DNA of 64,000 bases from positions 5,022,001-5,086,000 of the forward strand of contig JBHGNT010000007.1 in the NCBI GenBank assembly GCA_043228905.1. The letters are read 5' to 3'. Of the stretch, positions 39,878 to 51,500 are shown piece after piece; within the stretch, counting starts at the first letter, position 1, and each line of letters starts with the position of its first letter. The stretch comes from Azolla caroliniana (taxonomy: Eukaryota; Polypodiophyta). The position numbers and the translations under genes are program-made. Under the pieces are notes generated by a model that ran no database searches, had not been told where the DNA came from, and saw only the letters and a program-made list of their open reading frames with translations.

Positions 39878-41016
39878 GAAACCATAGTTGGCGAAAAATG
39901 GGGTGACCCTAGTTGAACCATGTAGCGTATTATTAGATGTGAACTCTACCAAGGGTAGGAGGTCAACCCAATCATCTTGTTGGTAGCTAAGCGAGCATCG
40001 AAGGTATTGCTCAAGAATTTGGTTCACCCTCCGTTTGGCCATCGGTTTGAGGATGATAGGACGAAGACAAATTCATTGTTCTGCCTAATGTTTGAAGGAG
40101 CCGCCACCAAAAACGAGAGACAAATTGGGGTCCGCTATCTGAGGTGACATCATTTGGGACCCCATGAAGCCACACCACATTCTTTAAAAATAGATCGGTT
40201 GTTGTTTCTACTCAAATAGTCTTTGCACAAGGGGCAAAATGAGCCATCTTTGTAAACTGATCTACCATGACGAGCATTGTGTCATATCTGTGTTGTCACC
40301 GGGCTGGATAAGCCACTATCACAGGGTGTCCCTTTCGAACACTTCACCAAAGGGGTGGTACGGTAAGGAATGTGCAGACAATGATGCAAAACTGATCCTT
40401 CCCGGTTACTATCCGGAATGATTAACTTGATACACACGTATGATAATCACATTGAGCACAGAACGATATTAACAAGATAAACAATATGTAAAGACACATC
40501 ACTTCTCTATTAATTATCCGTCATTACTTACATCGTCTCCGGATCCTTTTATAGGTATCCGGCTAGGTTACAAACCGGTGCCAATCGGCAACCGGCTACG
40601 AACCGGTTCAGATCCAAATCAGCATACTAATTCCGGGTTCGTCCGTCCGCTCTTATAATTATCATAATTTAACTAATTACAACTCCCAAAACCGGCTCCC
40701 GCTTTCATACTTTGGCCTAACCGGCCAACAATCTGTGGACAAGAGGCAAGTCAGTAATGAAATCCATGGAAATTGATGCCCAAGGCCAGTTGGGAATGGG
40801 AAGTGGTTGGAGCAACCCATATGGCCTATGGTGGACAACTTTGGATCTAGCACAAGTATCACATGTTTTGATGAATTCCTTGACGAACTTCCATGGTTGA
40901 GGCCACCAATATCCTCGTGAGATTAATTCGAATGTCTTTGTAACGCCAAAATCACCAGCCAAGGGGTCATCATGACACTTTTGGAGAACTTGAGTTCGAC
41001 ATCGACCATCCAGAAC
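39878..41016 (-). pseudogene. Gypsy E integrase core, split by solo LTR O
   Basis: From 41016: DDPLAGDFGVTKTFELI, CDTCARSKVVHHRPYG (zinc site) and MDFITDLPLVHR; then after O, MLVMVDRFTKMAHFAP, SDSGPQFVSRFW and the [16 protein letters not shown] region. The D and D contexts are visible. The glutamate region is ILEQ. Stops and a frameshift near 40035 make it a pseudogene. Confidence 0.85.
40291..40730. repeat. Solo LTR O in the E integrase
   Basis: 440 bp with ends TGTTGTCACCGGGC and CCGGCCAACA and a perfect target duplication ATCTG (40286-40290 and 40731-40735). The E integrase frame reads through once it is removed. Solo LTRs form by recombination between the two LTRs of an element. Its family has no other copy in the window. 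Confidence 0.92.
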
Positions 41017-41203
41017 TATTGAGAATCGAACTCAACTTCCCATAGGAATAGGTTCACACTAGCCCATGGTCATACCAGGCTAGTTTTGTAAATAGTATAA
41101 AGGGTGCTTGCCCTAGCTTAGTTGGTATATAAACCAACTCATTGTAACTTAGTTACTGTTGGAAGTCTTATGTAATATACAGTTTAATTATCTCTGTCTC
41201 GAG

Positions 41204-41267
<64 letters not shown>

Positions 41268-41339
41268 TGCTACACACACACACACATAGTCTCTCATCTT
41301 TTGTTGCATTGCAATCACCACAGACTCCATTTCTTAACA
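41017..41339 (+). repeat. 5' LTR of copia D
   Basis: 323 bp, with a long CT tract (about 41208-41266) and (CA)n. The terminal dinucleotide TG has mutated to TA. Confidence 0.93.
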
Positions 41340-41441
41340 TGGTATCAAAGCGTGTGGTTGTCTGATCACACCTATTCGATTGTGTTGTGCTGCACGCCGG
41401 CGATCAACATAACCGACTAATCAACAGAAGAAGAAATCACC

Positions 41442-42378
41442 ATGAACACTCAGATGGGAAGCGCTCTTCTTACAGAGAAGCTCGACAAAACGAACTTTGC
41501 ATCTTGGGAGTACAAGATGCATCAATACCTTGTCGGACAAGGTTACTAGAGCTACATTGAAGGAGCTCACGAAACGCAACCCAACCCAACACACGTCGAC
41601 TATCCCGCTTGGGAGTAGGCCGCGAGCCGTGTGTTGTATTGTCTAGCATCATGCGTTCATGATCATATGCTTGAAGATCAAGGAGCTATGTGCGCCCTTG
41701 GATCGATCAACGTCGTCATTGATGACGAACTGGTGCAGATATGCCTCGGAGGCTTAGCACCGCATTTCGGCGCGATTAGATCAGCCATCCTTGCAAGGGA
41801 GAACCCTCCCTCCTTCTTCGACCTTCAATTGATATTGTTGGTCGAAGAGAATCATGCCTGACAGAGGAGCAATGCATCAGATGGTCATTTGCTCTACTTT
41901 TAGTCGGATAATAGAAGAGATTTCGACCGTGGAAACAGAGGTCGTTTCGGACAAGGCCATAATGATCAGCGGAATCAAGGGCGTAACTCCCACCATTGGC
42001 AAGCGGACAGGAACAAGCCCAAAGAGCTTGGTGGAAGGGGGAGTCATAATGCCGGACCAAGCAATCGCCGAAACCTAGTTGAGTGCGGGTACTGCGGAAA
42101 ACCCAGCCACTACGAAGAAGAAACGTGAGGCAGGCCGACAACTCACAAACTACGCAACAAATTCTGACTACGGCGATCGTGGGGGAATGTTCGTAATGAG
42201 GCATAAACCACACTCAATGACTGCACAGGCTTCAACTAGCGCCTCCGCCTCAAATAGTGCATGGTTTGTTGACTCGGGTGCGTCCAACCATATGACGTCT
42301 CATGAAGATTGGTTTCGGGAACTTCGAAAACCCGATCAGCCTGGATATGTCGAGACTGGCGATGACACGACTTATTGA
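41442..42378 (+). pseudogene. Copia D gag and protease (broken)
   Basis: ATG at 41442 (MNTQMGSALLTEKLDKTNF), stops near 41547 and 41617, a deletion after DHML (about 41670), then the LLVEENHA block, a broken knuckle region, and the protease AWFVDSGASNHMTSHEDW followed by a stop after GDDTTY. Confidence 0.88.
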
Positions 42379-43486
42379 ATACAACATATCGGGAATGTCC
42401 CATTCGGAAATGACGGGGACCAAACTTGCCTCAAGAACGTCTTGCATGTCCCAACAATCACGAAGAACCTGATCTCAGTAGGTCAGATTGTTGAACAGGG
42501 AATGCAAGTATGATTCAACAATGACAATTGTTTTATCGAAAAAGGCGATCAAATCGTAGCCCACAGCCGTCGTGAAGGCCATATGTTCATCCTCGAGTCG
42601 AGCAAGGTAAAGTCAGCCATGTACGCAAAGGGCCAAAAAGTCGAAACTGACTTAAAATTGTGGCACAAGAGGATCGGCCACATTAATCTCCAGAAGCTTC
42701 AGAACATGCAGACGAAATGAGTCATAATCGGACTTCCGAACTTTACGGCAAAGGAGATCACGGGCGTGTGCGAAGCATGCCAATTCGGAAAGCAACACCG
42801 TCACTCATTCTCTAAGGAGCGGAATGTGAGCAAAAGGATCCTTGATGTAATACATTCAGATGTGTGGGAACAAACCCGATGAGACAGAAGAGCGAAGTGT
42901 TCGAACACTTCCAGAAGTTCAAAGCCGAAGTAGAAAAAGCTACAGGCTGTCATGTACGCTGCCTTCGATCAGACGGAGGTAAAGAATACTTTTCGGATGA
43001 GTTCACAGAGTATCTCCAAAAAGAAGGAATCCGACGAGAGTTCTCGTGCCGACATACACCTCAGTAAAACGGCGTAGCAGAGCGGACAAACAAGCACATA
43101 GTCGAAGTCGCGCGAGCTATGATGAATGAGAAGAACTTGCCGAAATCATATTGGGCAGAAGCGGCAAATACAGTCGTATACCTCATGAACAGGCGCACAA
43201 CCTTAGGAGTACACGACATAACTCCACATGAGAAGTTTTTTGGGAAGAAGCCGAACTTATCGCATGTCCGCATTTTCGGCTCAATCGCTTATGTACACAT
43301 TCCCAACGATATGCGGCAAAAGCTCAATCCAAGTCGGAGAAATTTATCCTCGTGGGATACTCGCTCAAACAAAAGGGGTACAAATGCTACAACCTATCTA
43401 CCCGAAAAGTTTGCATCAGTTGAGACGTAGTCTTCGACGAGTCCGCATCTTGGTACGCACCAGAGAATACTTCGACTCCGCTCGAC
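42379..43486 (+). pseudogene. Copia D GAG-pre-integrase and integrase (broken)
   Basis: LWHKRIGHINLQKLQ and FGKQHRHSFSKERN (zinc site region), then a deletion removes the first catalytic block between the HSDVW motif and PMRQKSEVFEHFQKF. SDGGKEYFSDEF and the NGVAERTNKH block follow, then KSYWAEAANTVVYLMNRRT and KFFGKKPNLSHVRIF. One stop (about 43065) and a frameshift near 43340 disrupt it. Confidence 0.85.
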
Positions 43487-44803
43487 GTGGATGACACCGA
43501 AATAAGAATAGAAGTCGAGGATCAGCTCACGCAGATGTTCGAAGAAAACCCAACTACGACACGGCTGAGTGCACCGCAAGAGCCCCCAAGTGATAAAAGC
43601 ACATTTCGGCCAAGTCCGAAGCTAGACAAAGGCAAGGCAAAAATGCACGAATACGAAGATCATTTCGATCTTGACAGTGAGTTCGAAGGCCTTGACATTC
43701 ACACGAACGGCGTGAAGAAACCTCTAGAGTCCGCAAATGACAAGCCATGCCGATCTACGCATGAGAAGAACCCCGTAAACCGCTACGGCTATGACGAGTA
43801 CTTAGCGTATCATTACGCCTTCATGATGAAGGTAGCGTCAGTACAGGAGCCAAAAACTCTTTCTGAAACCGTGAAGGATCCGCGATGGGTTAATGCGATG
43901 AATGAGGAAATGGAAGCGTTATGTAAAAACAAGACATGGGATCTCGTTCCTCATCCCCCAAACAAGAAACCGATCGGCTGTAGGTGGATTTACAAAGTGA
44001 AACATAATGCCGACGGCTCTGTAAATCGCTTCAAAGCATGGCTCGTTGCAAAAGGATATGCGCAAACACACGGTATAGACTACGAAGAGAACTTTGTCCC
44101 GGTGGCAAAGATGACCACAGTACGAACCATAATTGCACTCGCCGCAGCGAAAGCGTGGCACCTCCACCAGATGGATGTGAAAAACGCCTTCCGCCAAGGA
44201 GAGCTAGAAGAAGAAGTGTATATGATACAACCACCCGGATTCAAATCACGTAAACATCTACACGCCATATGCCGACTCAAGAAGCCACTTTATGGCCTCA
44301 AACAAGCACCGCGTTCTTGGCATTCGAAGATCACGCAATACCTTCATCAAGTCGGATTTTGGATGTCAAAATCCGGCACTTCCCTGTACATCCGAAACGA
44401 GTTGGATATCCCGATAATCATCATCTTGTATGTGGATGATTTGGTCATCAGAGGAAAGGATCTCGCCGAGATTAACAAAGTTAAATCATTTCTTTCCGGC
44501 AGATTCGAAATGAAAGACATGCACGAACTTCATTACTTCCTAGGTATTGAAGTAATTCGCACACCGGCCGAGATAATGATCTCACAACGGCACTACGTCC
44601 TCAACTTACTGTACAAATTTGGAATGACAGAATGCAACCCTGTGACTACCCCTCTTGATCGCAATATCAAGATTGATGCCAGTTCCGGCACGGCCGAGAC
44701 TGAACCAACTCAGTATCGCCAACTGATCGGTAGGTTGATCTATCTCACCATTACGCAACCTGACCTAAGTTATTCGGTCGGCCTACTTAGCCAATTCATG
44801 TAG
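43487..44803 (+). pseudogene. Copia D reverse transcriptase
   Basis: 438 codons in one open frame: GCRWIYKVKHNADGSVNRFK, LVAKGYAQTHGIDY, QMDVKNAFRQGELEEEVYM, LYGLKQAPRSWHSKI, active-site ILYVDDLVI (about 44425), MKDMHELHYFLGIEVI and QLIGRLIYLTITQPDLSYSV. A stop follows LLSQFM. Best preserved part of D. Some conserved positions are changed (FRQGEL for FLQGEL). Confidence 0.9.
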
Positions 44804-45417
44804 AATCCGCGTAACCTTCATCTCGATTGTGCTAAGAGGATACTACGGTATGTCAGTGCGACAATGGATCGCGGCATCTTATATAAGTCGAATACGACTG
44901 TTTGACTCGGAGGGTACACAAACACGGACTAGGTAGGATACAAAGCAGATAGACGATCCACATCCGGATTCGTCTTCTCCCTCGGCAACGGAGCGATCTC
45001 CTAGAGCAGCAAGAAACAGCTGACAGTCGCACTGTCGAGCAAAGAATCCAAATACAGGGGTGTGGCAGTCGCCGCATGTGAAGCCGTATGGCTTAAGCGC
45101 GTACTAAAGGATCTGGGCGTTCCACCCAAAGATCCAATATGCCTGTACTGCGACAACATGGCAGTATCTACTTGGCACACAACCCCGTATTTCACGCGCG
45201 GACTAAACACATCGAAGTGCACTACCACTTCATCCGCGAGTGTGTACAGGTCGAAGAAATCGATCTCCAACATATCAACACGCACCTCCAGGTTGCTGAT
45301 ATATTTACAAAGGCCTTAGGAATAGACAAGCTTAGGCAATTCGCATCGGATCTTGGTCTCATGCCACCTACATTGCCGAGCTTGAGGGGGAGTACGCAGA
45401 GTACGCATGATACGTAG
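44804..45417 (+). pseudogene. Copia D RNase H (broken)
   Basis: NLHLDCAKRILRYVS, a degenerate first motif (GYTNTD), SSKESKYRGVAVAACEAVWL and LYCDNMAVSTWHT, then a frameshift to HIEVHYHFIRECVQVEEID and ADIFTKALGIDKLRQF. It ends at 45417, shortly before the purine tract. Confidence 0.85.
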
Positions 45418-45470
45418 ATATGTACGCCGAACTTCAAACCGAACAGATGGAAGTTGTGTTCGAAGGGGTG

Positions 45471-45747
45471 TGTTGAGAGTCGAACTCAACTTCCCATAGG
45501 AATAGGTTCACACTAGCCCATCAACATACCAAGCTAGTTTTGTAAATAGTAGAAAGGGCGCTTGCCCTAGCTTAGTTGGTATATAAACCAACTCATTGTA
45601 ACTTAGTTACTGTTGGAAGTCTTATGTAATATACAATTTAATTATCTCTGTCTCTAGCACTCTCTCTCTCTCTTTGTTGCTACACACACACACATAGTCT
45701 CTCATCTTCCGCTGCATTGCAATCACCACATACCCCATTTCTTAACA
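45471..45747 (+). repeat. 3' LTR of copia D
   Basis: 277 bp, TGTTGAGAGTCGAAC to TTTCTTAACA. Its CT tract is much shorter than in the 5' LTR. Confidence 0.93.
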
Positions 45748-46975
45748 GGAACATATAAGAGTTGGTCTCGGTAAAGCAATCCCCCCTCGAATCTGAAGCA
45801 GTCAAGGTCTTCCTTGGTCTTGGATTTAGACAAATCAATAAGACCTTCCTAAATTGCATTGGCGAATTTGTCGGTGGGAAGTGCTTTGGCTATCTCCTCA
45901 AGCAAAGAGTCGTCATAGAGCATGCATGTGGCGAAGAGCTAGAATTGATTTGGTTTAAGCAAACATTGAGATTGTTGAGCATAGGCATCATCCCTTGGGC
46001 TCAATTCAAAATCTAACCGTCGTGAAAGAGCATCAGCCTTCATGTCTTGTGCTCCCGGCCGAAAGACAATTTCAAAGTCATAGTCGGCTAAGAAAGTTGA
46101 CCAACGGGCTTGCCGCCAATTCAAAGTACGGGTTGTTGAGAAATACAAAAAAAAATTATGATCTGTTAATACCTGAACCCGATGTTGTGCCCCGGCCAAG
46201 TAAGGTCTCCACTATGTGAAAGCTGCCACTATAGTCGTGAGCCCCTTGTCGTAGATGGGATAGTTGATTTCGGGAGCTGTGAATTTTCGGGAGTAGTACG
46301 CCACCGGATGTAGGATGCCATCATCATTGGGTTGGGATAAGATGGCACCAATGGCAAAGTTAGAGGCATATGTTTCAACTTGAAAAGGCTTAGTAGGGAT
46401 CAACGTGAAGGAGGACTGGAGCCCGGGTAAAAACTTCCTTGAGTAGCTCGAAGGCGTGTTGAGTAGATGGAGTCCATTGAAAAGACATCCCTTTACAAGT
46501 AAGCTCAATCAAGGGTTGGACTATGACGGAGAACCCCTTGATAAATCGTCGTAGAAATTTGCGAAACCAAGGAACGACTGGACATCCTTTACTCGTTTTG
46601 GAGTCGCCCATTCTTGAATTGTCTTGATTTTCCTTGGATCCATGGTGATGCCCTAGGGGGGGATAACATAACCAAGATATTCTATGGAATTGCAATCAAA
46701 CTCACCTTTTTCTCTCTTGGCATAGAGGCCATGCTCCCTGAGTTTCGAGAGAATCAATCGAACGTGGTGACTATGCTCTTCAATGCTCGATGAGAAGACA
46801 AGAATGTCATCAAGGTAGATAACGACAAAGTGATCGAGATATTACCGAAATATGTCAGTCATCATATGTTGAAAAACAGCTGGAGCATTGGTGAGTCCAA
46901 AAGGCATTACCTTGTACTCGAAGTGTCCGTATAGCATGGGCGCTTGAGTTCCAAATCCTTGATCCCCATCGATGA
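45748..46975 (-). pseudogene. Gypsy E RT (C-terminal part) and RNase H
   Basis: From the right: [17 protein letters not shown], a stop, the active site YLDD (about 46805-46820), [29 protein letters not shown], then RNase H (YASNFAIGAILSQPNDDG, INYPIYDKGLTTIV, VLTDHNFFLYF, MKADALSRR). Several frameshifts occur. The catalytic context FE(A/T)DASDFA reads YASNFA, so RNase H is damaged. Confidence 0.87.
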
Positions 46976-47809
46976 GCTTTCTTCCTTCCTTCATAGCTTT
47001 CAAGACCTGTACTGCCAAATAAAAAAAAGAAACCTTCCTTTCTTACATGTGTTGTCGCTTGTCTATGGATGGGCACTTCGTTTTTGCCAAAATATACGCC
47101 ATTATTTTCATATTTACCACACATCTCAATTCTTGTGTCTTTGTAGTTTGTACATCATCTTTATCCCTCTAATACTTTATAGTGAGTGTGAAACCCTTCA
47201 CCCATTTATCAGAGTGATCAACTCTTGCTAATCAAGTTACATTCTAATGTTATAATTATAATTATATTAATTTCTTCAACTTTTCTTTCGATCAGAGCCC
47301 AACCTATAGCAAACCTTGGCATTTTGGCACCATCATCCCTTCGTGCAGACCACATCATGACAACATTGGTCATATCATAATACATGAATGAATTCATTCC
47401 AGTTCTCATTTTCGGTCGCTCATCTCTGGTCTAAAATTCAATAATGGCACCCTCGTATTGCATCTCATCGCATTGCTCATTCACTAGAGTCATCTCATAT
47501 CGTCCTCTAGTTGCCCTTCCGTTTGAATTCAGCCACCCAATATGAATCCAATTGTCCAAGCCTTCTCATCCTAACCTTCCCAACCTCTCCAACTTTGCGC
47601 TTCTCAACATCCAACGTCATTTCGAAGTGTTACAAAGCGTAACCAATCCTATGTGATGCGCGTGATGGGTTAAGGGTAGGGTAGTTGGGAAACCGATGTG
47701 TCGTAGGATTGGGGAGAAACCCATAGGGGACGGATGTCCGAAGGCCACCGCATGCCCAAAGGAGAACCAACGGGAACAAGAAAATGGATGGAAGGTTCAG
47801 ACCAACCAA
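46976..47809. other. Intergenic, nothing recognised
   Basis: AT-rich sequence between the truncated end of gypsy E and the TATG repeat. No domain, LTR end or convincing coding frame was found. It may hold old repeat debris. Confidence 0.5.
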
Positions 47810-48025
47810 TGTATGTATGTATGTAAATGTATGTGTGTATGTATGTGTGTATGTATGTATGTAAATATAACTTATAAGTGTCATAATGTGTGTACATATG
47901 TCATGTATGTATGCATGTATGTATATATGTCATGTATGTTATGTATGTATGGATGTATGTTATGTTATGTATGTATGCGATGTATGTATGTATGTATGTA
48001 TGTATGTATGTATGTATGTATGTGT
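47810..48025. repeat. (TATG)n microsatellite
   Basis: About 215 bp of imperfect TATG/TGTA units, the purest part at 47981-48022. It lies about 560 bp upstream of the SCAMP start codon. Confidence 0.92.
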
Positions 48026-48029
48026 GTTA

Positions 48030-48584
48030 CGTCTCTCGGTAGACAGGCATTGGGCATGGTTGCCTTGGAAAGGAGGGGCAGGCGAAAGATAGCTGAAGAA
48101 ACTGCGTGATTACGATTTTAGGGTTTCCTCCTCCTCCTCCTCTCTCTCTCTGCGTCTGTCTCTCTACAGTTTCTTCAAGGGCTTCCTTCTCCTTCTGATT
48201 CCTCTCGATTTTCTGGTTTCTCCAAGCTCGCAGATCCTTCTTCTGATTCTCCTCCTCCTGTTTTCTTTCACCGTTTCATTTCCATCTTCGTCTTCTTTTG
48301 ATCCATTCGTTTTTACCGTTTCTTCAAGCTAAGATAAATTTCTTTCTTTCTTTCTTCTTTTTTGCCTTTCTTTTTCTTTCTTGTTCATCTTCATCTTCAT
48401 CTCCTTTCCTCTTCCATCTTCACTCTTCGTCTTCATCACAGTTAATCTGCTCCTTTGCTGTTCATCTTTCTTTTGATTTCCTGTTGGTTTCTGCTGTCTA
48501 GGAGATCGCGATTCTTCTCAGTTTATTTATATCTTCATCTATAAAGAAAAGTGAGCATCTATTCTACGACAACATTTCGTAGCC
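48030..48584 (+). promoter_or_regulatory. SCAMP promoter and 5' UTR region
   Basis: Mostly pyrimidine-rich (CTCCTCCTCC, CTCTCTCTC, TTTCTTTCTTTC) from about 48128 to 48530, a usual feature of plant core promoters and 5' UTRs. No clear TATA box was identified. The transcription start cannot be placed. Confidence 0.5.
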
Positions 48585-51500
48585 ATGTCTTACGACAAGA
48601 ATCCGTTCGATGAAGAAGAAGATGTAAATCCATTTGCGGTAAGTTAAAGAAATCCATCCCTTTCATCTTTTCTTGATCATGAGTTCCTCTGTCAAATCAT
48701 TATCACAACTCCTCCGAAATTATCTGCCAACGGTATTGCGTTTCTTAACGTAGATTTGTTTCTCTCTATAAATTTTGATTATTTTTTTTCTGATTATTTT
48801 TTCTTTCCTTTTCGTTCATTCTTTGCACTTATATTGTGAAATTACAGTACGAAAGAATAATCAGGAGCGTTTGCTTTGTTATGATCCGCACGAAATTGTT
48901 CAAATGGAAATCATTTCGTGAGTTATTATACAGATAACAATATTCTTTTTTGCAATGATTCAGAATACCACTTTTTCCTTATGGAAATCGAAACCTTCGT
49001 TGCAAGATAATGTTTTCTACTAAGTCATTGTGTGTAGATCTTATAACTGCAAGGTTCAGAAAGTTGCATTCTTTAGTGAAGACCTTGCAAATCTCATATT
49101 GATTAAGATGTCAGAAATAGTAATCTTTCATCGCCGAATCTGGAAAAACTTAATGAAAGGTTTCTCTTTCTGATCGATTTATGGAGAACAAGATTCTTAC
49201 ATTGAAGAAGTGTAAAATGATGGCGTCTTTCCTCATAGAATCTGGATAGGCTTACTTAAAGGTTTCTCTTTCAGAAACGTTTCCGCATGGAGCAAGTTTT
49301 TAAATCAAGTAGAGTGAAATGGATGAATCGTCCAAGGTGTCCAATCTGCAGGATTCATCATCTCACTACTCAGAGATTGATCTTCTTGCGCTGCAACAAC
49401 CATGCCTGTTTTTATGTTACGATCTGAGGTTCTTTTTTGATTGCTTGTCAACATGAGACCTGCACATCAGTAAGGACTGCTATCTGTAGCTTGATGTACT
49501 ATATTGAAGTTAAAAATATTGATCAGTTATTACATTCAGTCTCCTCTCTCTCTCTCTCTCTCCCTCTCTCCAGAGGCAAAGGCCAATAATTTAATCTATA
49601 TATCTATCTGATTCATTGATTAGACTATAGAGATTCCGAACTCATACATTTATGAGGATAAACCTCTGGATGTTTCGTTGTTTGACTTGAATCTTTAATG
49701 TCACAGCTGCTTTTCTCCTGATCTTGTTAAAGAGTTTCCAGGAGTCGACCACATTAAACATTAGCTAGATATAGCCGCAGAGATATGCAAAGCATATTGC
49801 CTGCACACTAAGAGGAGATTGAGAAGCTAGTACCATAAAGAGACTTCAATCACTCGTTTTCATTTTCACAGCCCACCATTCTTTGGTTGCAAGGTTTTTC
49901 ACCCAGCTACAGATGACAATTATGAGAGACACATTGGGGTGGTGACCACACTCATAGTTGGGATGTTACTCCAACCCCAAGTTGTCAGCTTATCCCCACA
50001 TGTATTCTTAGAGTGCACATTTTGTGATAGCACCCCAAATGAGGAGTAGCTGTTGTGTAACCTCACCATATGGGTTGATTAGGTGTCAATGTGGGGAACA
50101 GTAGATGAGTAGGACAGGATGTATTTAGGAAAGAAAGAAATAGAGTAGCATGATTGACTGGTCAGGTTGACTAGAAGAAGATTCTGTGTGTAGGTTAATA
50201 TGTACTTAGTTTTGAAGTATGTGGCATTTACTCAAAAATAATTACTATCTAGAAGTAGCTTGTATGCAGGGAGCTTGGTCATTTTAATAGACAAGTCAGT
50301 TGACAGAAAAGGAATATCCCCACTCTATTAACTGACGTTCAAATTGAATGTGACAATAAGACCAAATACAGAATATAAATATCCACCCTCTTAACACTTA
50401 CACAGCTGCTGTGACTATCATCAGTGTCAACTAATTTTGTAGTCAACTATTCTAGATCCCTTCTAAGCTGTAATGTATGAATGCAGGAGAAGACTAACAT
50501 TGTGAGCTATTCTCATATGTAATAGAAAGTTTGTGTTGACACATATGCATCTATGTGGGTGTAACTCTATATACCTATCTAGTCGACTCTCAATATTTCT
50601 AACATGGGATGCCTGGATCATATTGTTTCTTATACCATGGTGATCCTTCAATAGTCTTGTTCAGAACTACTTTAGTTCTTTCATTTAAATTTTATATTAC
50701 GTTCTAATTTTATTCTCATCAAAGTTCTCTGGTTTCCCTTCTAAACGGTCAATAAGATTAAGTAAGCAAATTAGTATTTGGATGGGAGATTCACAATTAA
50801 AACACTTTTGAGGTATTAAAGGTGATATGTTTGTGAAAATTGAACTACCTTAAATTCTAAAGCTTCAGTATTATTAATGTCAGTGTTTCTACGTTGGACA
50901 ATAGCATCTCCATTCATAGTGAAGTAAAGTGTTGCTGGTGGAAAAAGAACATCTCTAGTATTTGCTTTTCAAACCCTTTCAAAACTTAAGAACTTTGCGG
51001 AAATTATGAGGGGACCATTAATGAGGAATTTAAGATAACAAATGATTCTTACAAGAAATTATGAAGAAAAAATAAAAATTGGAGATTCACAAAAGCTACC
51101 CAACTAAAACTAATAATTTATCTGTTGCCAAATAGATCAATTATCCCGCAGACGTGCTAGTCAGAAACGAAAACTTCTTATTCAATTAGAACTGCCAATT
51201 TCAAACTGGAAGCTTTTCATGTGATGTTTTATTTCAAGATTCATAACAGCTCCATTTGAAGTATCTTTGGTATTTTTTTACCCATCATGCCTCCCTTTCT
51301 GCTAGCTAGTTTATGAATCTTTGTGAGCTTGTGAGCTGTTTGATGTAAGCTAAAGATATGGAAACACAAATAGTGACATGGGTTTTTAATGGAAGACCAT
51401 TATCTTAATGGAAAATGCACAGTCGCAGTTCATCAATTTCTGATAGTTGTTAGAAGGAAGACCACTTAATTGAAGATTCATAGGACAACATTTGTACTAT

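Larger units (their letters stand above)
41017..45747 (+). mobile_element. Ty1/copia element D, complete insertion in E
   Basis: LTRs at 41017-41339 and 45471-45747, imperfect target duplication AGAAC/GGAAC. The primer site TGGTATCAAAGC is at 41340 and a purine tract CGAAGGGGTG before the 3' LTR. The 5' LTR starts TATTGAG instead of TGTTGAG. All copia domains are present in order, with scattered stops and small deletions. Same family as C. Confidence 0.94.
32881..46975 (-). mobile_element. Ty3/gypsy chromovirus E, 5'-truncated, with four nested insertions
   Basis: Pol reads continuously on the minus strand once C, F, O and D are set aside: RT and RNase H (45748-46975), integrase (40731-41016, 39878-40290, 37714-37903), chromodomain and purine tract (37262-37713), then the 3' LTR. 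The frame joins sensibly across each insertion: VHRYDTM-type sequence across O, FANYGF to the next integrase segment across F, LLYV to LDGRCR across D. Gag, protease and the first RT part are missing. The right edge (46935-46980) is where homology fades. Confidence 0.9.

Noticed and set aside
47696-48109. Met/Cys/Tyr/Val-rich frame
   Set aside because: It is the TATG microsatellite read as codons.
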